NCBI GenBank assembly: GCA_015063125.1
Contig: SUTB01000001.1
Span: forward strand, 186,001-250,000
Reading direction: 5' to 3'
Origin: Thermoplasmata archaeon
GTDB taxonomy: Archaea; Thermoplasmatota; Thermoplasmata; Methanomassiliicoccales; Methanomethylophilaceae
Length of the DNA: 64,000 bases
Positions 9,283 to 18,468 of the stretch are shown one piece after another (the first letter of the stretch is position 1; the number at the start of each line of letters is the position of its first letter). The notes under the pieces were generated by a model. That model did no database searches. It was not told the DNA's origin and saw nothing but the letters and a program-made list of their open reading frames with translations. The translations under genes and the position numbers were made by a program.

Positions 9283-11090
9283 GCGGACGCGTCCCGTTGC
9301 TCACAGGAGGGTACTCGGAGAAGGGGGGCGTCCGTAAGGATACGCCCAAATCGATGAGGAATGCCTGGAGGATGATCCTCGGGTACGTCTACGAGGCCAG
9401 AGGGCTGTTCTTCCTGGCCATGTTCATGGTGTTCCTGGAGTCGGCCCTCACCGCCATAGCTCCTGAATTCGTCGGGAACATAACCGACCTGATATCAGAC
9501 GGCCTGTACACCGGTTCGATAGATCTGGGCAGCGTTTCCGTCAATGGTCTTATCGCGTTGCTCCTTTACCTCTCCGGCTCTCTGGCCATGTATGCCCGCC
9601 AGTACTGGATGGCGGGTATAGCGCAGACCGTGGCAAAGAACATGAGGTCGGATCTGGAGAGAAAGATGGAACGCCTTCCGCTGCGCTTCTACGATAACTG
9701 CAGGAAGGGCGATGTGATGAGCAGATTCACCAACGATGCCGACACCGTCGGTTCCGCATTGGCCAGGAGTCTCCCCATCTTCGCACACGGGATAATCCTG
9801 TTCTTCGTGTGTCTGTTCATGATGCTGGTCACCGACCTGAAGCTCGCTTTCGTCTCCATCATCGCAGCCTCCGGGGGCATGATCGTCAGCGCCCTCATAG
9901 TCAAGTACACTCAGAAGTACTACCGCAACCAGCAGAAGAACATCGGCAAGATGTACGGATTGATCTCCGAGCTGTACAGCACCCACGATATGGTGCTGGC
10001 TTATTCGGCTTCGGAGAAGAACAAGGAAACCTTCGATGGCATTAACGAATCTCTGAGGGCCAGCGGTTTCCGTTCCGAGGTCACCATGGGTCTGCTTCCC
10101 GCCATAATGCAGTTCTTCGGTAATCTGGGCTATGTGGCCGTGTGCATAGTCGGTTCGGTCATGGTCATCGAGGGGGAGATCACCATAGGCGTGGTCGTCG
10201 CATTCATACTGTACGTCAAGATGTTCATGGGTCCCTTGGACATGATAGCTCATTCCCTAGGCAACATGCAGGCCGCCGGAGCAGGTGCGGAGAGGATAGA
10301 GGAGTTCCTGAACTCGGAAGAGATGGCTGCCGACACGGCGGGAACAGTGCCCAAGGAGATCAGGGGCAAAGTGGAGTTCAGGGATGTTCATTTCGGTTAC
10401 TTCGACGGCGTGGATACGATCAAGGGGTTCTCTGCTGTCATAGAGCCTGGCCAGAAGGTAGCCATAGTCGGTGCCACCGGCGCGGGGAAGACCACGACCG
10501 TCAACCTCCTGATGAGGTTCTACGAGCCCAGCAGCGGGGACATCCTGGTTGACGGTGTGTCCGTTAAGGATATGACACGCAGGGATGTGCATGATCTGTT
10601 CTGCATGGTCCTTCAGGACACTTGGCTGTTCGAGGGCACGATAAGGGAAAACATTGCCTACTGCTCGGAAGCGACCGAGGACGATGTCATGGAGGCGTGT
10701 AGGAAGGTTGGTTTGGATCAGTTCATCTGTACCCTTCCCGACGGATTGGAGACCAGGATAGGTTCTAAGAGCTCGCTGTCGGAAGGTCAGAGACAGCAGA
10801 TATGCATCGCCCGCGCCCTTGTGGACCGTTCCCCGATGCTGATACTCGACGAGGCGACCAGTTCGGTCGACACCCGTACCGAGGTCGTCATCCAGAATGC
10901 CATCGATTCGATGATGCACGGGAGGACATGCTTCGTCATAGCCCACAGGTTGTCCACCGTACGCAACGCGGACATCATCCTGGTCATGAAGGACGGAAAC
11001 ATCGCCGAGAAGGGAACGCACTATGAGCTGCTGAGCAGGGGCGGGGTGTACGCAGACCTGTATCACTCCCAGTTCGAGAACGATGATTGA
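9279..11090 (+). CDS. ABC exporter half-transporter (MdlB-like), partner subunit
   Basis: 603 residues: six-helix transmembrane domain followed by an ATPase domain with Walker A GATGAGKT, signature LSEGQRQQ (Glu replaces the usual second Gly) and canonical Walker B MLILDEATSSVD with the catalytic Glu, then an AHRLSTV switch histidine. The complementary defects of the two subunits (Asp in the partner's Walker B, altered signature here) indicate one degenerate and one active ATP site in a heterodimer. Translation is coupled to the upstream gene by ATGA. Exported substrate unknown; multidrug or lipid-like compounds are usual for the family. Confidence 0.87.
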   Translation: MSGRVPLLTGGYSEKGGVRKDTPKSMRNAWRMILGYVYEARGLFFLAMFMVFLESALTAIAPEFVGNITDLISDGLYTGSIDLGSVSVNGLIALLLYLSGSLAMYARQYWMAGIAQTVAKNMRSDLERKMERLPLRFYDNCRKGDVMSRFTNDADTVGSALARSLPIFAHGIILFFVCLFMMLVTDLKLAFVSIIAASGGMIVSALIVKYTQKYYRNQQKNIGKMYGLISELYSTHDMVLAYSASEKNKETFDGINESLRASGFRSEVTMGLLPAIMQFFGNLGYVAVCIVGSVMVIEGEITIGVVVAFILYVKMFMGPLDMIAHSLGNMQAAGAGAERIEEFLNSEEMAADTAGTVPKEIRGKVEFRDVHFGYFDGVDTIKGFSAVIEPGQKVAIVGATGAGKTTTVNLLMRFYEPSSGDILVDGVSVKDMTRRDVHDLFCMVLQDTWLFEGTIRENIAYCSEATEDDVMEACRKVGLDQFICTLPDGLETRIGSKSSLSEGQRQQICIARALVDRSPMLILDEATSSVDTRTEVVIQNAIDSMMHGRTCFVIAHRLSTVRNADIILVMKDGNIAEKGTHYELLSRGGVYADLYHSQFENDD

Positions 11091-11091
11091 A

Positions 11092-11754
11092 TCATCCGCC
11101 AGTGAATGTGGAGATTATGGCGATTATGAGGGACATGCCCATCAGGAACACGCCGGTCACGTACCTGTTGACACCGATGCGAGGGCCAAGCTCATAACCG
11201 ACGAAGAACAGGATCGCCGATGCGAGTATCTTGGATGCCAGAAGAGCCTGTTGGAAATCCTCTATCAGGAGTATCGTCACGGCGAAGGGGATGACCGTCA
11301 ACAAACTGAATATGACGCATCCGATGGAGCTCATCAGGTACTCCTTCTTGCTCTCGCGGAACTCCTCATCGGATTCCAGCTTCCTGTCGAGCAGTCCTTC
11401 GCAAATTCTTTCCTTCTCATCGTCGGGAAGGACATCCAGGGGTGTACCGCTGAACTCGTCCACAAGCATCTCCCGTCTCTGATCCCTGCTGAGTTCGGTA
11501 TCGCCCGATATTATCTTCTTGTAACCGCGTTGGTCAAACTCCGCCATGTAATAGAAGATGATTGCATCGATGATTCCCCAGGTGGCATTCATGCCCAAGA
11601 TCACCAGCACGAACTCGACCGGACCCGAGAATGTAAGGAAACCGAAGCTGGCGGCATTCACGAATATCAGCGCCATGATGAATCCGTACAGTATCTCTTG
11701 GATAGCCGTCGACGGACCTGTCATGGAGACGAGGTTGTGAATGTGACCTGCCAT
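11092..11754 (-). CDS. VIT1/CCC1-like membrane protein
   Basis: 220 residues. Two N-terminal hydrophobic helices (EILYGFIMALIFV... and VEFVLVILGMNATWG...) are followed by a hydrophilic acidic region of roughly 70-90 residues, then three C-terminal helices. Five membrane helices with a cytosolic domain between helix 2 and 3 match the vacuolar iron transporter (VIT1/CCC1) topology, and the first helix begins with the family-like E-I-x-x-G pattern. Metal transport (Fe2+ or Mn2+) is inferred from this topology only. It is convergent with the exporter and ends two bases after it. Confidence 0.5.
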   Translation of the reverse strand: MAGHIHNLVSMTGPSTAIQEILYGFIMALIFVNAASFGFLTFSGPVEFVLVILGMNATWGIIDAIIFYYMAEFDQRGYKKIISGDTELSRDQRREMLVDEFSGTPLDVLPDDEKERICEGLLDRKLESDEEFRESKKEYLMSSIGCVIFSLLTVIPFAVTILLIEDFQQALLASKILASAILFFVGYELGPRIGVNRYVTGVFLMGMSLIIAIISTFTGG

Positions 11755-11790
11755 GCCTGGTAATTCAATTAGGGGTATATGTGACCGACG

Positions 11791-14700
11791 TCATTTGTCG
11801 GTGAGTTCCTCGATCCTCTCCTCGGCATCGATGTACATCTCCTCGAGGAGATCCCGGTATTCCTGAGTGGCATCCCAAAGACCTCTGTTGATGGCTTCCA
11901 TAAGGGTGTTCAGGATGTTCATCACCGCATACGGATTCACATCGTCCATCCAGTCGTGGACGTTCTTGTCCCTCAGGTAAGTGTCCACAAGGGATTCGTA
12001 CATCCAGTCCTCGGTAATGCCCGAGGTCGCCCCCCAGGCCATGGTATACTCGGTGATCTTGGCCATCTCGGATGCACCGCGGTATCCGTGTTCCATCAGG
12101 CCGTTGTTGAACTTGGGATTGGTGACCTTTGATCTAAAGAGGAAACGCAGCTCCTCCTGGGTGCTGCGGATCCTGGTCTTCTTCGGGTCGGAATTGTCTC
12201 CCATATATGTCAGGGCATCCTGTCTGCCGTAGGTCCTTACGAAGGAGTTCATCCCTCCGAGGTACTGGTAGACGTCGTCGATGTCCAGGATGTCGATCTC
12301 CCTGGTCGGAGCGTTCTTGATCGTAGCCTCGACCTTTCCGAAACGTCTCATGAACTCGTTCTTCATGGGTTTGCCGTATTCGCCTTTGGAGTAGCCGTAG
12401 CTGCACAGTGCGGCATACATGTCGGCTAGGTCCTTCGTCTCATCCCATTTGCCGGTCTCGATCAGTCTGCCTACACCGGTCCCGTAGGTCCCCAGTGCTT
12501 CTCCGAATATCCTCACGGAGTTCCTGGCGCGAGCCTCATCGGGGGACATGCCGTTCAGGACATCCTCCACGATATCCTTCCTCAGGTTGGCCGCAAGGGC
12601 GTTCTCCTCATCGGATTCGTCCAGTGCCGCCACCATCTTCACCGCATCGTCTAGAAGATCTATCGTCGCCGGGAACGTGTCCCTGAACAGTCCAGTTATG
12701 TTCAGGGTTACATCGACACGGGGCCTGCCGAGTTCCTTGACCGGTATGACCTCCAGGTCCACGACCTGCCCGCCCATTTTCGACCATACGGGTTTCACTC
12801 CCAGGAGCCAGAGGATGTATGCGGCATCGTCTCCGCCGGTCTTCATCATGTCCGTCGCCCAGATGACTATCCCGACCTCCCTCGGATAGGTCCCCTTGTC
12901 GGAAACGAAGCGCTCGATCATCTGGTCGGCCATTCTCTTCCCGATCTCCCATGAGGTCTTGGTGGGGACCTTCTCCGGATCAAGGCTGTAGAAGTTCCTT
13001 CCCATGGGGAGGATGTCAGCGCTTCCGCGCGTCGGTGCTCCCGACGGTCCGGGGATGACGAACCTGCCGTCCACCGCATCCATCATGTGGTCGAGCTCGT
13101 AGCTCATCCTGCGGATGTTGGGCACGATCCTCTCGCAGACATACCTTACGGATTCGGAGAGGTCTTCGGAGACCTTCCCGTATCTGTCCAGAAGGTATGA
13201 TTTGGCCTTCTCCGTATCATAATTGAATTCAGTCCTGAGCTTCTGGATGAATTCCCTTTCCTCTCCGTCGATCCTGCTCACCGTAACGGCATTCAGCTCG
13301 CCGTCAGTCTGTTCTCCGGACGGATCGTCTATGGCCGCCTGGAGGTCCACGCCCTGATTCTCCGAGAATGCATCCCTCAGGGATCTGATATCGCCGTTGT
13401 CCAATCTTGAAAGCGAATAGACCATCTCGTCGAAGTGGTCCCCTTTCGGTTCTCTGCCAATGATATGCAGGTCGGCCCTGACCAGCGTCTCCTGGACATC
13501 CTCCAGGTACTGATGTAGATCGATGATGTGGTCGGCGAATCCTTCCGGTCCCGGATCGTGATCCCCATCCAGGCCGAGGTCTTTCAGCAGATTGTTGGTT
13601 TTCACCGCTTCGTAGATCTGCCTCACCAGCTCTGTCTTCATCACATCGGATGCGCTGCCACGGTACTTGAAGTAATCCTGGAGCTGGACCTCTATCTCCA
13701 TCAGCTCCCCATGTGAATCGGCACGGGCCATGGTTGGGGGCATATGCCCGATCAGCACCGATTCCGCCCTCCTCTTGGCCTGCACACCCTCTCCCGGGTC
13801 GTTTACGATGTACGGATAGACGTTGGGGACCGCATCGAGCACATAATCCGGATTGCATTTCTCGGAAAGGCCCACGTTCAGTCCGGGGAGCCATTCCAGG
13901 GTCCCGTGGGTGCCCATGTGGAATATCATGTCCGCCTTGAACACGTTCTTGATCCACCAGTAGTAGGCATTGTACTGGTGCTGGGTGAACAGCATGGGGT
14001 CGTGGATGTTCTGCTCCATGTTCTCTGCCCAGCCCCTCATTGGCTGGTAGCAGACGAAGACGTTGCCCTTCATCAGGCCTGGGATGATTATCTTCCCTCT
14101 GTCGGTCATGAGCTCTCCGACGGGTTCCCCCCAGGACCTCTCGGTCATCATCCTGTCCCATTCTGGAATCTGGTCGTAATCCCTGACATAGTCATCCTTT
14201 GACACGAGGTCAACGGCCTTCTTCCTCACAGTTTCCAAAGATTGGTTGTCAAGATCGTTGGTGATGTTGTCCAGGATCTCGTCGATTAACTCCCTCCCCT
14301 GGGACGGACAGTTGTCTACCCTGTATCCGAGGTCCCTCATCCTCTTCAGTATGTCAGAGACGCTCTCCACGGTGTCCAGGCTGGCGGCAGAGCCGATCAT
14401 GCCCGAATTGGGGCGGGACTGCCACATCATAATTGCGACCTTCCTCTCGGTTACCGGTTTCCTCCTCAGTTTCCCCCAGGCCTCGGTGAGACGGCAGAGA
14501 TGGTCCATCCTCTCGGGGATGGGCTGGTTGATCTTCGGCTTCTCCTTAGATGTGAAAGATACGGGCGGTCCGAGCACATTACCGTCCAGTTCCGGATATA
14601 TCACGTTGGCTCCGAAATCTGATTTCCTCATGCCGGTCTTCTCCATCTCGAAGTCCAGGAAGGAGTTGTGGTAGGCCATGCCGAATATGACGGGCACGTC

Positions 14701-15573
14701 CAACAGCCTGCGCAGGCAGCTCTCCTCGTCTATGTTGGGGATGACCCCGTCGGCCCTGTTGATATTGGAGTATGCGGTCAGCGAGATTATGACGTCCACA
14801 ATCGGGCCGTTCTCATCCATGAAGTATGTGCGGAAGATGCTCTCCGTACCGCCGGGTTTCCTTGTGCATGCGAAAGAGCTCGATACGGGAATTGTCTGCA
14901 TCCCGCGTTCCTCCAGCATGTCGGTCAGCATATCGATGTACTTGGTGTTGTCATAGACCTTCTGACTGTCGGCGAACACCATCCCGACGGTGATCTTGGA
15001 TCTGTCCAGCCCGGACAGGTATTCCATGGTGTCAATCTTCCCGGGATATCTGTGGTGGTATATCTCGTGGTCGGGATGGGGTTCAGGTCCCGGGGGTTCC
15101 CTGTCGGTAAAGCCAAGGTGTCTTGCCGCCCACCAAAGGAAGCGGAAGTCGTTCTCTGGACACTTGTATACGATGTATGTCTCCAGGTCCTTGAGCTCCT
15201 CCATGGTGCCTGTGTAAAGGTCCTCTGTGAGCATATCCACTTCGATGTTCCCGGTGACCGGCGCTATGAACGCTTTGGATTTTCTGAGTACTTCGGAGTA
15301 GCGGTCGAATCTGCTGAATTTCCACGGATCCCCCATGCAGCGTATGTGCACCAAGTCGCAGTGCAAGGTATTCCTGCAGAGGTCCTCGTAAATCAGGGGG
15401 TCGTCCTCACAATCCTCTTTCGTATAACCTTTGAAGGAGACCTCTATCCCGAGTTCCTTCTTCAGTTTCAGACAGGATTCTTCCAGCATCTTCGGTGCCG
15501 TGGAATGGATCGAAAGATAGGCGATCCTGAATGTTTTGGACTTGTAAGAATCGACAGGTTCGTCCGAGGGCAT
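11791..15573 (-). CDS. cobN: CobN-type cobaltochelatase large subunit (second copy)
   Basis: 1,260 residues, full length for the family. Core blocks: MGTHGTLEWLPG, NDPGEGVQAKRR, GPSGAPTRGSADILP and WATDMMKTGGDDAAY. One difference from the other two copies: the Lys after WLPG is Leu (WLPGLNVGL). It is a single gene divergent from the universal stress gene. Its upstream region holds two copies of an element (15585-15594 and 15741-15750) also found twice before btuF, and a CTTTTTATCC box near 15600-15609 as a likely TATA element. The shared element suggests control by corrinoid or metal status. No AAA+ chelatase partner is adjacent. Confidence 0.9.
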   Translation of the reverse strand: MPSDEPVDSYKSKTFRIAYLSIHSTAPKMLEESCLKLKKELGIEVSFKGYTKEDCEDDPLIYEDLCRNTLHCDLVHIRCMGDPWKFSRFDRYSEVLRKSKAFIAPVTGNIEVDMLTEDLYTGTMEELKDLETYIVYKCPENDFRFLWWAARHLGFTDREPPGPEPHPDHEIYHHRYPGKIDTMEYLSGLDRSKITVGMVFADSQKVYDNTKYIDMLTDMLEERGMQTIPVSSSFACTRKPGGTESIFRTYFMDENGPIVDVIISLTAYSNINRADGVIPNIDEESCLRRLLDVPVIFGMAYHNSFLDFEMEKTGMRKSDFGANVIYPELDGNVLGPPVSFTSKEKPKINQPIPERMDHLCRLTEAWGKLRRKPVTERKVAIMMWQSRPNSGMIGSAASLDTVESVSDILKRMRDLGYRVDNCPSQGRELIDEILDNITNDLDNQSLETVRKKAVDLVSKDDYVRDYDQIPEWDRMMTERSWGEPVGELMTDRGKIIIPGLMKGNVFVCYQPMRGWAENMEQNIHDPMLFTQHQYNAYYWWIKNVFKADMIFHMGTHGTLEWLPGLNVGLSEKCNPDYVLDAVPNVYPYIVNDPGEGVQAKRRAESVLIGHMPPTMARADSHGELMEIEVQLQDYFKYRGSASDVMKTELVRQIYEAVKTNNLLKDLGLDGDHDPGPEGFADHIIDLHQYLEDVQETLVRADLHIIGREPKGDHFDEMVYSLSRLDNGDIRSLRDAFSENQGVDLQAAIDDPSGEQTDGELNAVTVSRIDGEEREFIQKLRTEFNYDTEKAKSYLLDRYGKVSEDLSESVRYVCERIVPNIRRMSYELDHMMDAVDGRFVIPGPSGAPTRGSADILPMGRNFYSLDPEKVPTKTSWEIGKRMADQMIERFVSDKGTYPREVGIVIWATDMMKTGGDDAAYILWLLGVKPVWSKMGGQVVDLEVIPVKELGRPRVDVTLNITGLFRDTFPATIDLLDDAVKMVAALDESDEENALAANLRKDIVEDVLNGMSPDEARARNSVRIFGEALGTYGTGVGRLIETGKWDETKDLADMYAALCSYGYSKGEYGKPMKNEFMRRFGKVEATIKNAPTREIDILDIDDVYQYLGGMNSFVRTYGRQDALTYMGDNSDPKKTRIRSTQEELRFLFRSKVTNPKFNNGLMEHGYRGASEMAKITEYTMAWGATSGITEDWMYESLVDTYLRDKNVHDWMDDVNPYAVMNILNTLMEAINRGLWDATQEYRDLLEEMYIDAEERIEELTDK

Positions 15574-15584
15574 CGGATGGTAAT

Positions 15585-15594
15585 ATCATCCAAC
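15585..15594 (-). promoter_or_regulatory. Shared element GTTGGATKAT, cobN-proximal copy
   Basis: Read on the minus strand, GTTGGATGATAT lies about 10-25 bases before the cobN ATG (15573), just after the probable TATA box. The same twelve bases occur upstream of btuF (63805-63816). The position between TATA box and start would suit repression. Role inferred. Confidence 0.55.
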
Positions 15595-15717
15595 CGGGGA
15601 TAAAAAGATTGTTCGACTGATTTTCCAGTAGTAGATGACAAAATGTCTGATTTCACCAGAGCGGTCGAACATCCTGTTGTTAGCTGGTAGTAAATAAAGA
15701 ATTCGTTTTTCACCCTA

Positions 15718-15750
15718 TTTGGTAAGAAAGATTTACCAAAATAATCCAAC
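15718..15750 (-). promoter_or_regulatory. Inverted repeat plus distal GTTGGATKAT copy upstream of cobN
   Basis: A perfect 8-base inverted repeat, TTTGGTAA - 7 bases - TTACCAAA (15718-15740), directly abuts a second element copy (GTTGGATTATT on the minus strand, 15740-15750). It lies in the 270-base divergent region between cobN and the universal stress gene, about 150 bases from cobN and 95 from the stress gene, so it could act on either. No other gene is seen in 15574-15844. Confidence 0.45.
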
Positions 15751-15801
15751 TAAATTGTGTTCAGGATAATCGTAGATAAAGTTTAGGTTCTTCTATGATG
15801 C

Positions 15802-15813
15802 TCTTTTAAATAC
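15802..15813 (+). promoter_or_regulatory. Probable TATA box of the universal stress gene
   Basis: TCTTTTAAATAC, an archaeal TATA-like box centred near 15808, would place transcription start near 15833-15836, so the message would have almost no leader. Confidence 0.5.
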
Positions 15814-15844
15814 TTACAAACCGAGTTTGAATCTGGTGATCCAG

Positions 15845-16276
15845 GTGTACAAGAATATCTTGCTGGCAGTAGATGGAAGTGAGAACAACAGCATTGCGGT
15901 AAAGGACGCAGTATGCATAGCGAAGTCCATGGGGGCCAAGCTCACAGCCATCCATGTAATGGCAGGAGCGGATCTCAAGCCCAATGCGTTCGGAGGAGAC
16001 GTCTCCGCATCGGAGAGGGCGGACATAGCCCAGAAATCGGCGAACGAGGCATTCAAAGAGGTCAAATACCTGAGTGAGAAGGCAGGAGTTGAAGTCAAGA
16101 TGATTACGGTCGGTGGCACCCCCGCGAACGAGATTGTGAAGATCTCCGATCAGTATGACCTCATCGTCTGCGGTTCTCTGGGAGCTACCGGACTTTCGAA
16201 GGTGTTCATGGGAAGCGTGTCCGAGGCACTTGTGAGGCATTCCAAGTGTGCTGTCCTTGTATCGAGGAGACCCTGA
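15845..16276 (+). CDS. Universal stress protein, UspA family
   Basis: 143 residues, one UspA domain. Seen: the N-terminal strand YKNILLAVDGSENN with the nucleotide-contacting Asp, and the C-terminal ATP-binding pattern CGSLGATGLSKVFMGSVS (G-x2-G-x9-GS), so it is of the ATP-binding subtype. GTG 15845 is chosen because GGTGAT stands five bases before it and homology begins with YKNIL; GTG 15836 is possible because the predicted transcription start is there (leaderless). It acts in the cytoplasm in stress survival; the specific signal is unknown. Divergent from cobN; the MscS gene follows after about 200 bases. Confidence 0.88.
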   Translation: MYKNILLAVDGSENNSIAVKDAVCIAKSMGAKLTAIHVMAGADLKPNAFGGDVSASERADIAQKSANEAFKEVKYLSEKAGVEVKMITVGGTPANEIVKISDQYDLIVCGSLGATGLSKVFMGSVSEALVRHSKCAVLVSRRP

Positions 16277-16462
16277 AACAATTCAATCATCTAAGGGAGG
16301 GAGGATCGGAGGTAACCAGCCAGTCTTGCCAGGGCGGTTCACCCCACCTCCCCTTCTCAAAAAACATTGAGAATTATCGGCCCACAGTGACCCGGTCATC
16401 TTCCGGACGAATGGCCACGGATTCCACGTATTTCGAAAATAGTTTGCAGCTGGACATTTCTG

Positions 16463-16516
16463 AGGAGGAGGTGCTCCCTTATGTTTTTCTATACTCCCGA
16501 CTATTCACCCACATGA
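16463..16516 (+). other. Ribosome site and 11-codon ORF coupled to the MscS start
   Basis: A strong Shine-Dalgarno-like AGGAGGAGGTG (16463-16473) is followed at good spacing by ATG 16481, which opens an 11-residue ORF (MFFYTPDYSPT) ending TGA at 16514-16516. That stop overlaps the MscS start ATG 16513 as ATGA. The MscS start itself has no ribosome site. The arrangement suggests translational coupling through a short leader peptide; a sequence-only inference. Confidence 0.4.
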
Positions 16517-18087
16517 GACAAAGGATGGCCGCCCTGACATTCGCTCTGATCGTGGCCGCAAGCTGTTTCGCACCGTTTCTCGTGAGTGAGGATTCGGATG
16601 CCATTTCAACGGAGGACTACACGATCTCCGTTCCTTTCCATCAGGTCACGAACCTCATACCCAGGATAGTGGGAAACGGGGAGTCCACTACCTACTCTGT
16701 CTACATAACAAACAATTCAGAACATGTCCTCGATGTTGCTTTCTCAGGCGAGAGCAACGTCACCTATCTGACTTGGGATCCTTTGGAACCCATAACCCTG
16801 ATGCCCGCCGGCGATCCGAAGAACGGTGATTTCGTCAAGGTCACGGTTACGATACACGTCGACGAAGTGATCCCTTCGTTGAAGGGAGGAATGTTCTTCC
16901 TCACCGTCAGCATCGCGGATGTGGAGGATTCTACGTTCACGATCTCGCCGGTCACATTCGCGATAGACGTCAATTCCAAATTGGACACTTCGGGAAGTTA
17001 CAACAAGTTCTTCGGTGTGATACCCAACACCCTCCAGGATCCTTTCAGCACCCCTGTCATACCGTTCCTTGTATCCATTCTTACTGTATTCCTGCTTGGA
17101 TTGTTCATAGGCAGGATACTGATTCCGTTATTCGCCAGGTATATCGATGAGGACAAGAAGAGATACAGCGGAGTCCTCTCATTGGCAGCCCCGATAATCG
17201 CGGTCTTGCTGTATCTGGGGAACGCACTCGAGATCGTCAGCACGGATCTGAACCTCATAGTGGACCTGGAGAAGATAGCCACAGCGGTTTTCATCATGCT
17301 GTTGGCCATGGTCGGATGGAAGATCTACGTCCTCATAGTGAAGACGTCGCTGACTAGACTAGGCAAGGTCCAGGACTCTCCACTCGACTTGTCTTTCCTT
17401 CCGATATTTACGATGCTGGGCAAGATAGTCCTGTGGGTCGGGTCGATCAGTGCCATACTGCATGTGTTCGGATTCGACCTCACCGCCATACTGATGAGCG
17501 CCGGAATAATCACTCTGGGGATCACATTGGGTGCCCAGAACGTCCTCTCGCAGCTGTTTAACGGTATCTCCCTTCTGCTCACCAGGCCTTTCAGGGAGGG
17601 CGATTACCTGATGATTAACAACGAGACCTACAAGGTTGTGCGCATCAGGCTCATGAACACCGAGTTAACCAACACGTACAACGACCGCATAATATCGTTC
17701 CCCAACAACGTCCTGGCCTCCCAGACCATCGTCAATATGAGCAAGAACGACAGGACGTTCACGATGAAGATCCTATTCCAGATCCCTTACGGGGACGATA
17801 TGGACCAGGTCGAGAAGGTCGTAATCGATATGGCGAACAAGAGCAAATATCTCGTCCACGATGGGAAATATGGCAAGCCGGAGGTAAAGCTCATGGAGTT
17901 CAAGAACACCGGATTGGAGATGAGCCTGGAAGCCACTGTCGTGGATTTCTCCTATGCGGACAACATCCTCTCGGATATGAAGAAGGAGCTCTACATCGCT
18001 CTGGCCGAAGCCGGTATCCAGATGCCCTACGAAAAGCTGAGGGTTGGCAGGCTGGATGAGGATGGCTCCTCTCCCCGCGACGGATGA
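16513..18087 (+). CDS. MscS-family mechanosensitive channel with N-terminal secreted domain
   Basis: About 524 residues from ATG 16513. An N-terminal signal-like helix (MRQRMAALTFALIVAASCF) leads to an extracellular beta-rich domain of about 150 residues, then four to five membrane helices. The MscS core follows: pore helix ILMSAGIITLGITLGAQNVLS, then the beta domain with RPFREGDYL and the FPNNVL motif, and the alpha/beta C-terminus. It releases solutes on hypo-osmotic shock. The frame stays open upstream to 16246, but that sequence is not secretory in character and overlaps the stress gene. A GTG at 16471 is in frame but lies inside the ribosome site of the leader ORF. Confidence 0.85.
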   Translation: MRQRMAALTFALIVAASCFAPFLVSEDSDAISTEDYTISVPFHQVTNLIPRIVGNGESTTYSVYITNNSEHVLDVAFSGESNVTYLTWDPLEPITLMPAGDPKNGDFVKVTVTIHVDEVIPSLKGGMFFLTVSIADVEDSTFTISPVTFAIDVNSKLDTSGSYNKFFGVIPNTLQDPFSTPVIPFLVSILTVFLLGLFIGRILIPLFARYIDEDKKRYSGVLSLAAPIIAVLLYLGNALEIVSTDLNLIVDLEKIATAVFIMLLAMVGWKIYVLIVKTSLTRLGKVQDSPLDLSFLPIFTMLGKIVLWVGSISAILHVFGFDLTAILMSAGIITLGITLGAQNVLSQLFNGISLLLTRPFREGDYLMINNETYKVVRIRLMNTELTNTYNDRIISFPNNVLASQTIVNMSKNDRTFTMKILFQIPYGDDMDQVEKVVIDMANKSKYLVHDGKYGKPEVKLMEFKNTGLEMSLEATVVDFSYADNILSDMKKELYIALAEAGIQMPYEKLRVGRLDEDGSSPRDG

Positions 18088-18188
18088 GGGTACCGTCGGA
18101 GAACAGTCGTAATTGGACTAATCCGGTCCGGGAAAGTGGCGATCCGCGCGGTCGCACTCAAAAACACATCTGGAAGAAGAAAGATGAG

Positions 18189-18261
18189 TGCAGCCGCCGG
18201 GATTCGAACCCGGGCAATGAGCTTGGAAGGCTCAGATCCTAACCAGCTAGATCACAGCTGC
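18189..18261 (-). tRNA. tRNA-Gly (anticodon TCC)
   Basis: Cloverleaf on the minus strand: acceptor GCAGCTG/CGGCTGC, anticodon loop CTTCCAA in a five-pair stem (TGAGC/GCTCA), T-arm with GGTTCGAATCC. Discriminator A; CCA is not encoded (CTC follows). A GTTATATACTT box about 25 bases upstream (near 18292) is a plausible promoter. No intron. Confidence 0.93.
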
Positions 18262-18299
18262 ACTGAAACTCCCTTATTGGAGAGAAGTATATAACTCTA

Positions 18300-18468
18300 T
18301 CCAACGGCTCCGAGGAGGATCCAGAATCGGAGCAACCATTGCTCAATTGGCATCATCCTCTTTGATTCTCTATTCGTATGCTACGACTGGTATGTTGTTA
18401 TAAAGATCATATAAATTGTACTTTTTAATTCACTAAATAATATAAATATACAATATTATGAAGATAAC
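18300..18468. promoter_or_regulatory. AT-rich intergenic region with inverted repeats before the methyltransferase
   Basis: Gene-free stretch. It holds an inverted repeat GCTCCGA - 13 bases - TCGGAGC (18307-18333) of unknown role. Further on, a TATAAATATA box (18441-18450) is framed by ATAATAT and ATATTAT (18437-18459). The box is spaced for a leaderless start at ATG 18469. The symmetry around the box could be an operator. The bases 18088-18188, between MscS and the tRNA, show nothing recognisable. Confidence 0.45.

Noticed and set aside
11083-11763. Plus-strand ORF opposite the VIT1-like gene
   Set aside because: Very His/Glu/Asp-rich composition typical of an antisense frame of membrane helices; the minus strand encodes clean hydrophobic segments.
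16246-16512. N-terminal extension of the MscS frame up to the stress gene
   Set aside because: The extra 89 residues precede a proper signal-like helix, lack any membrane or domain character, and would overlap the stress protein gene.
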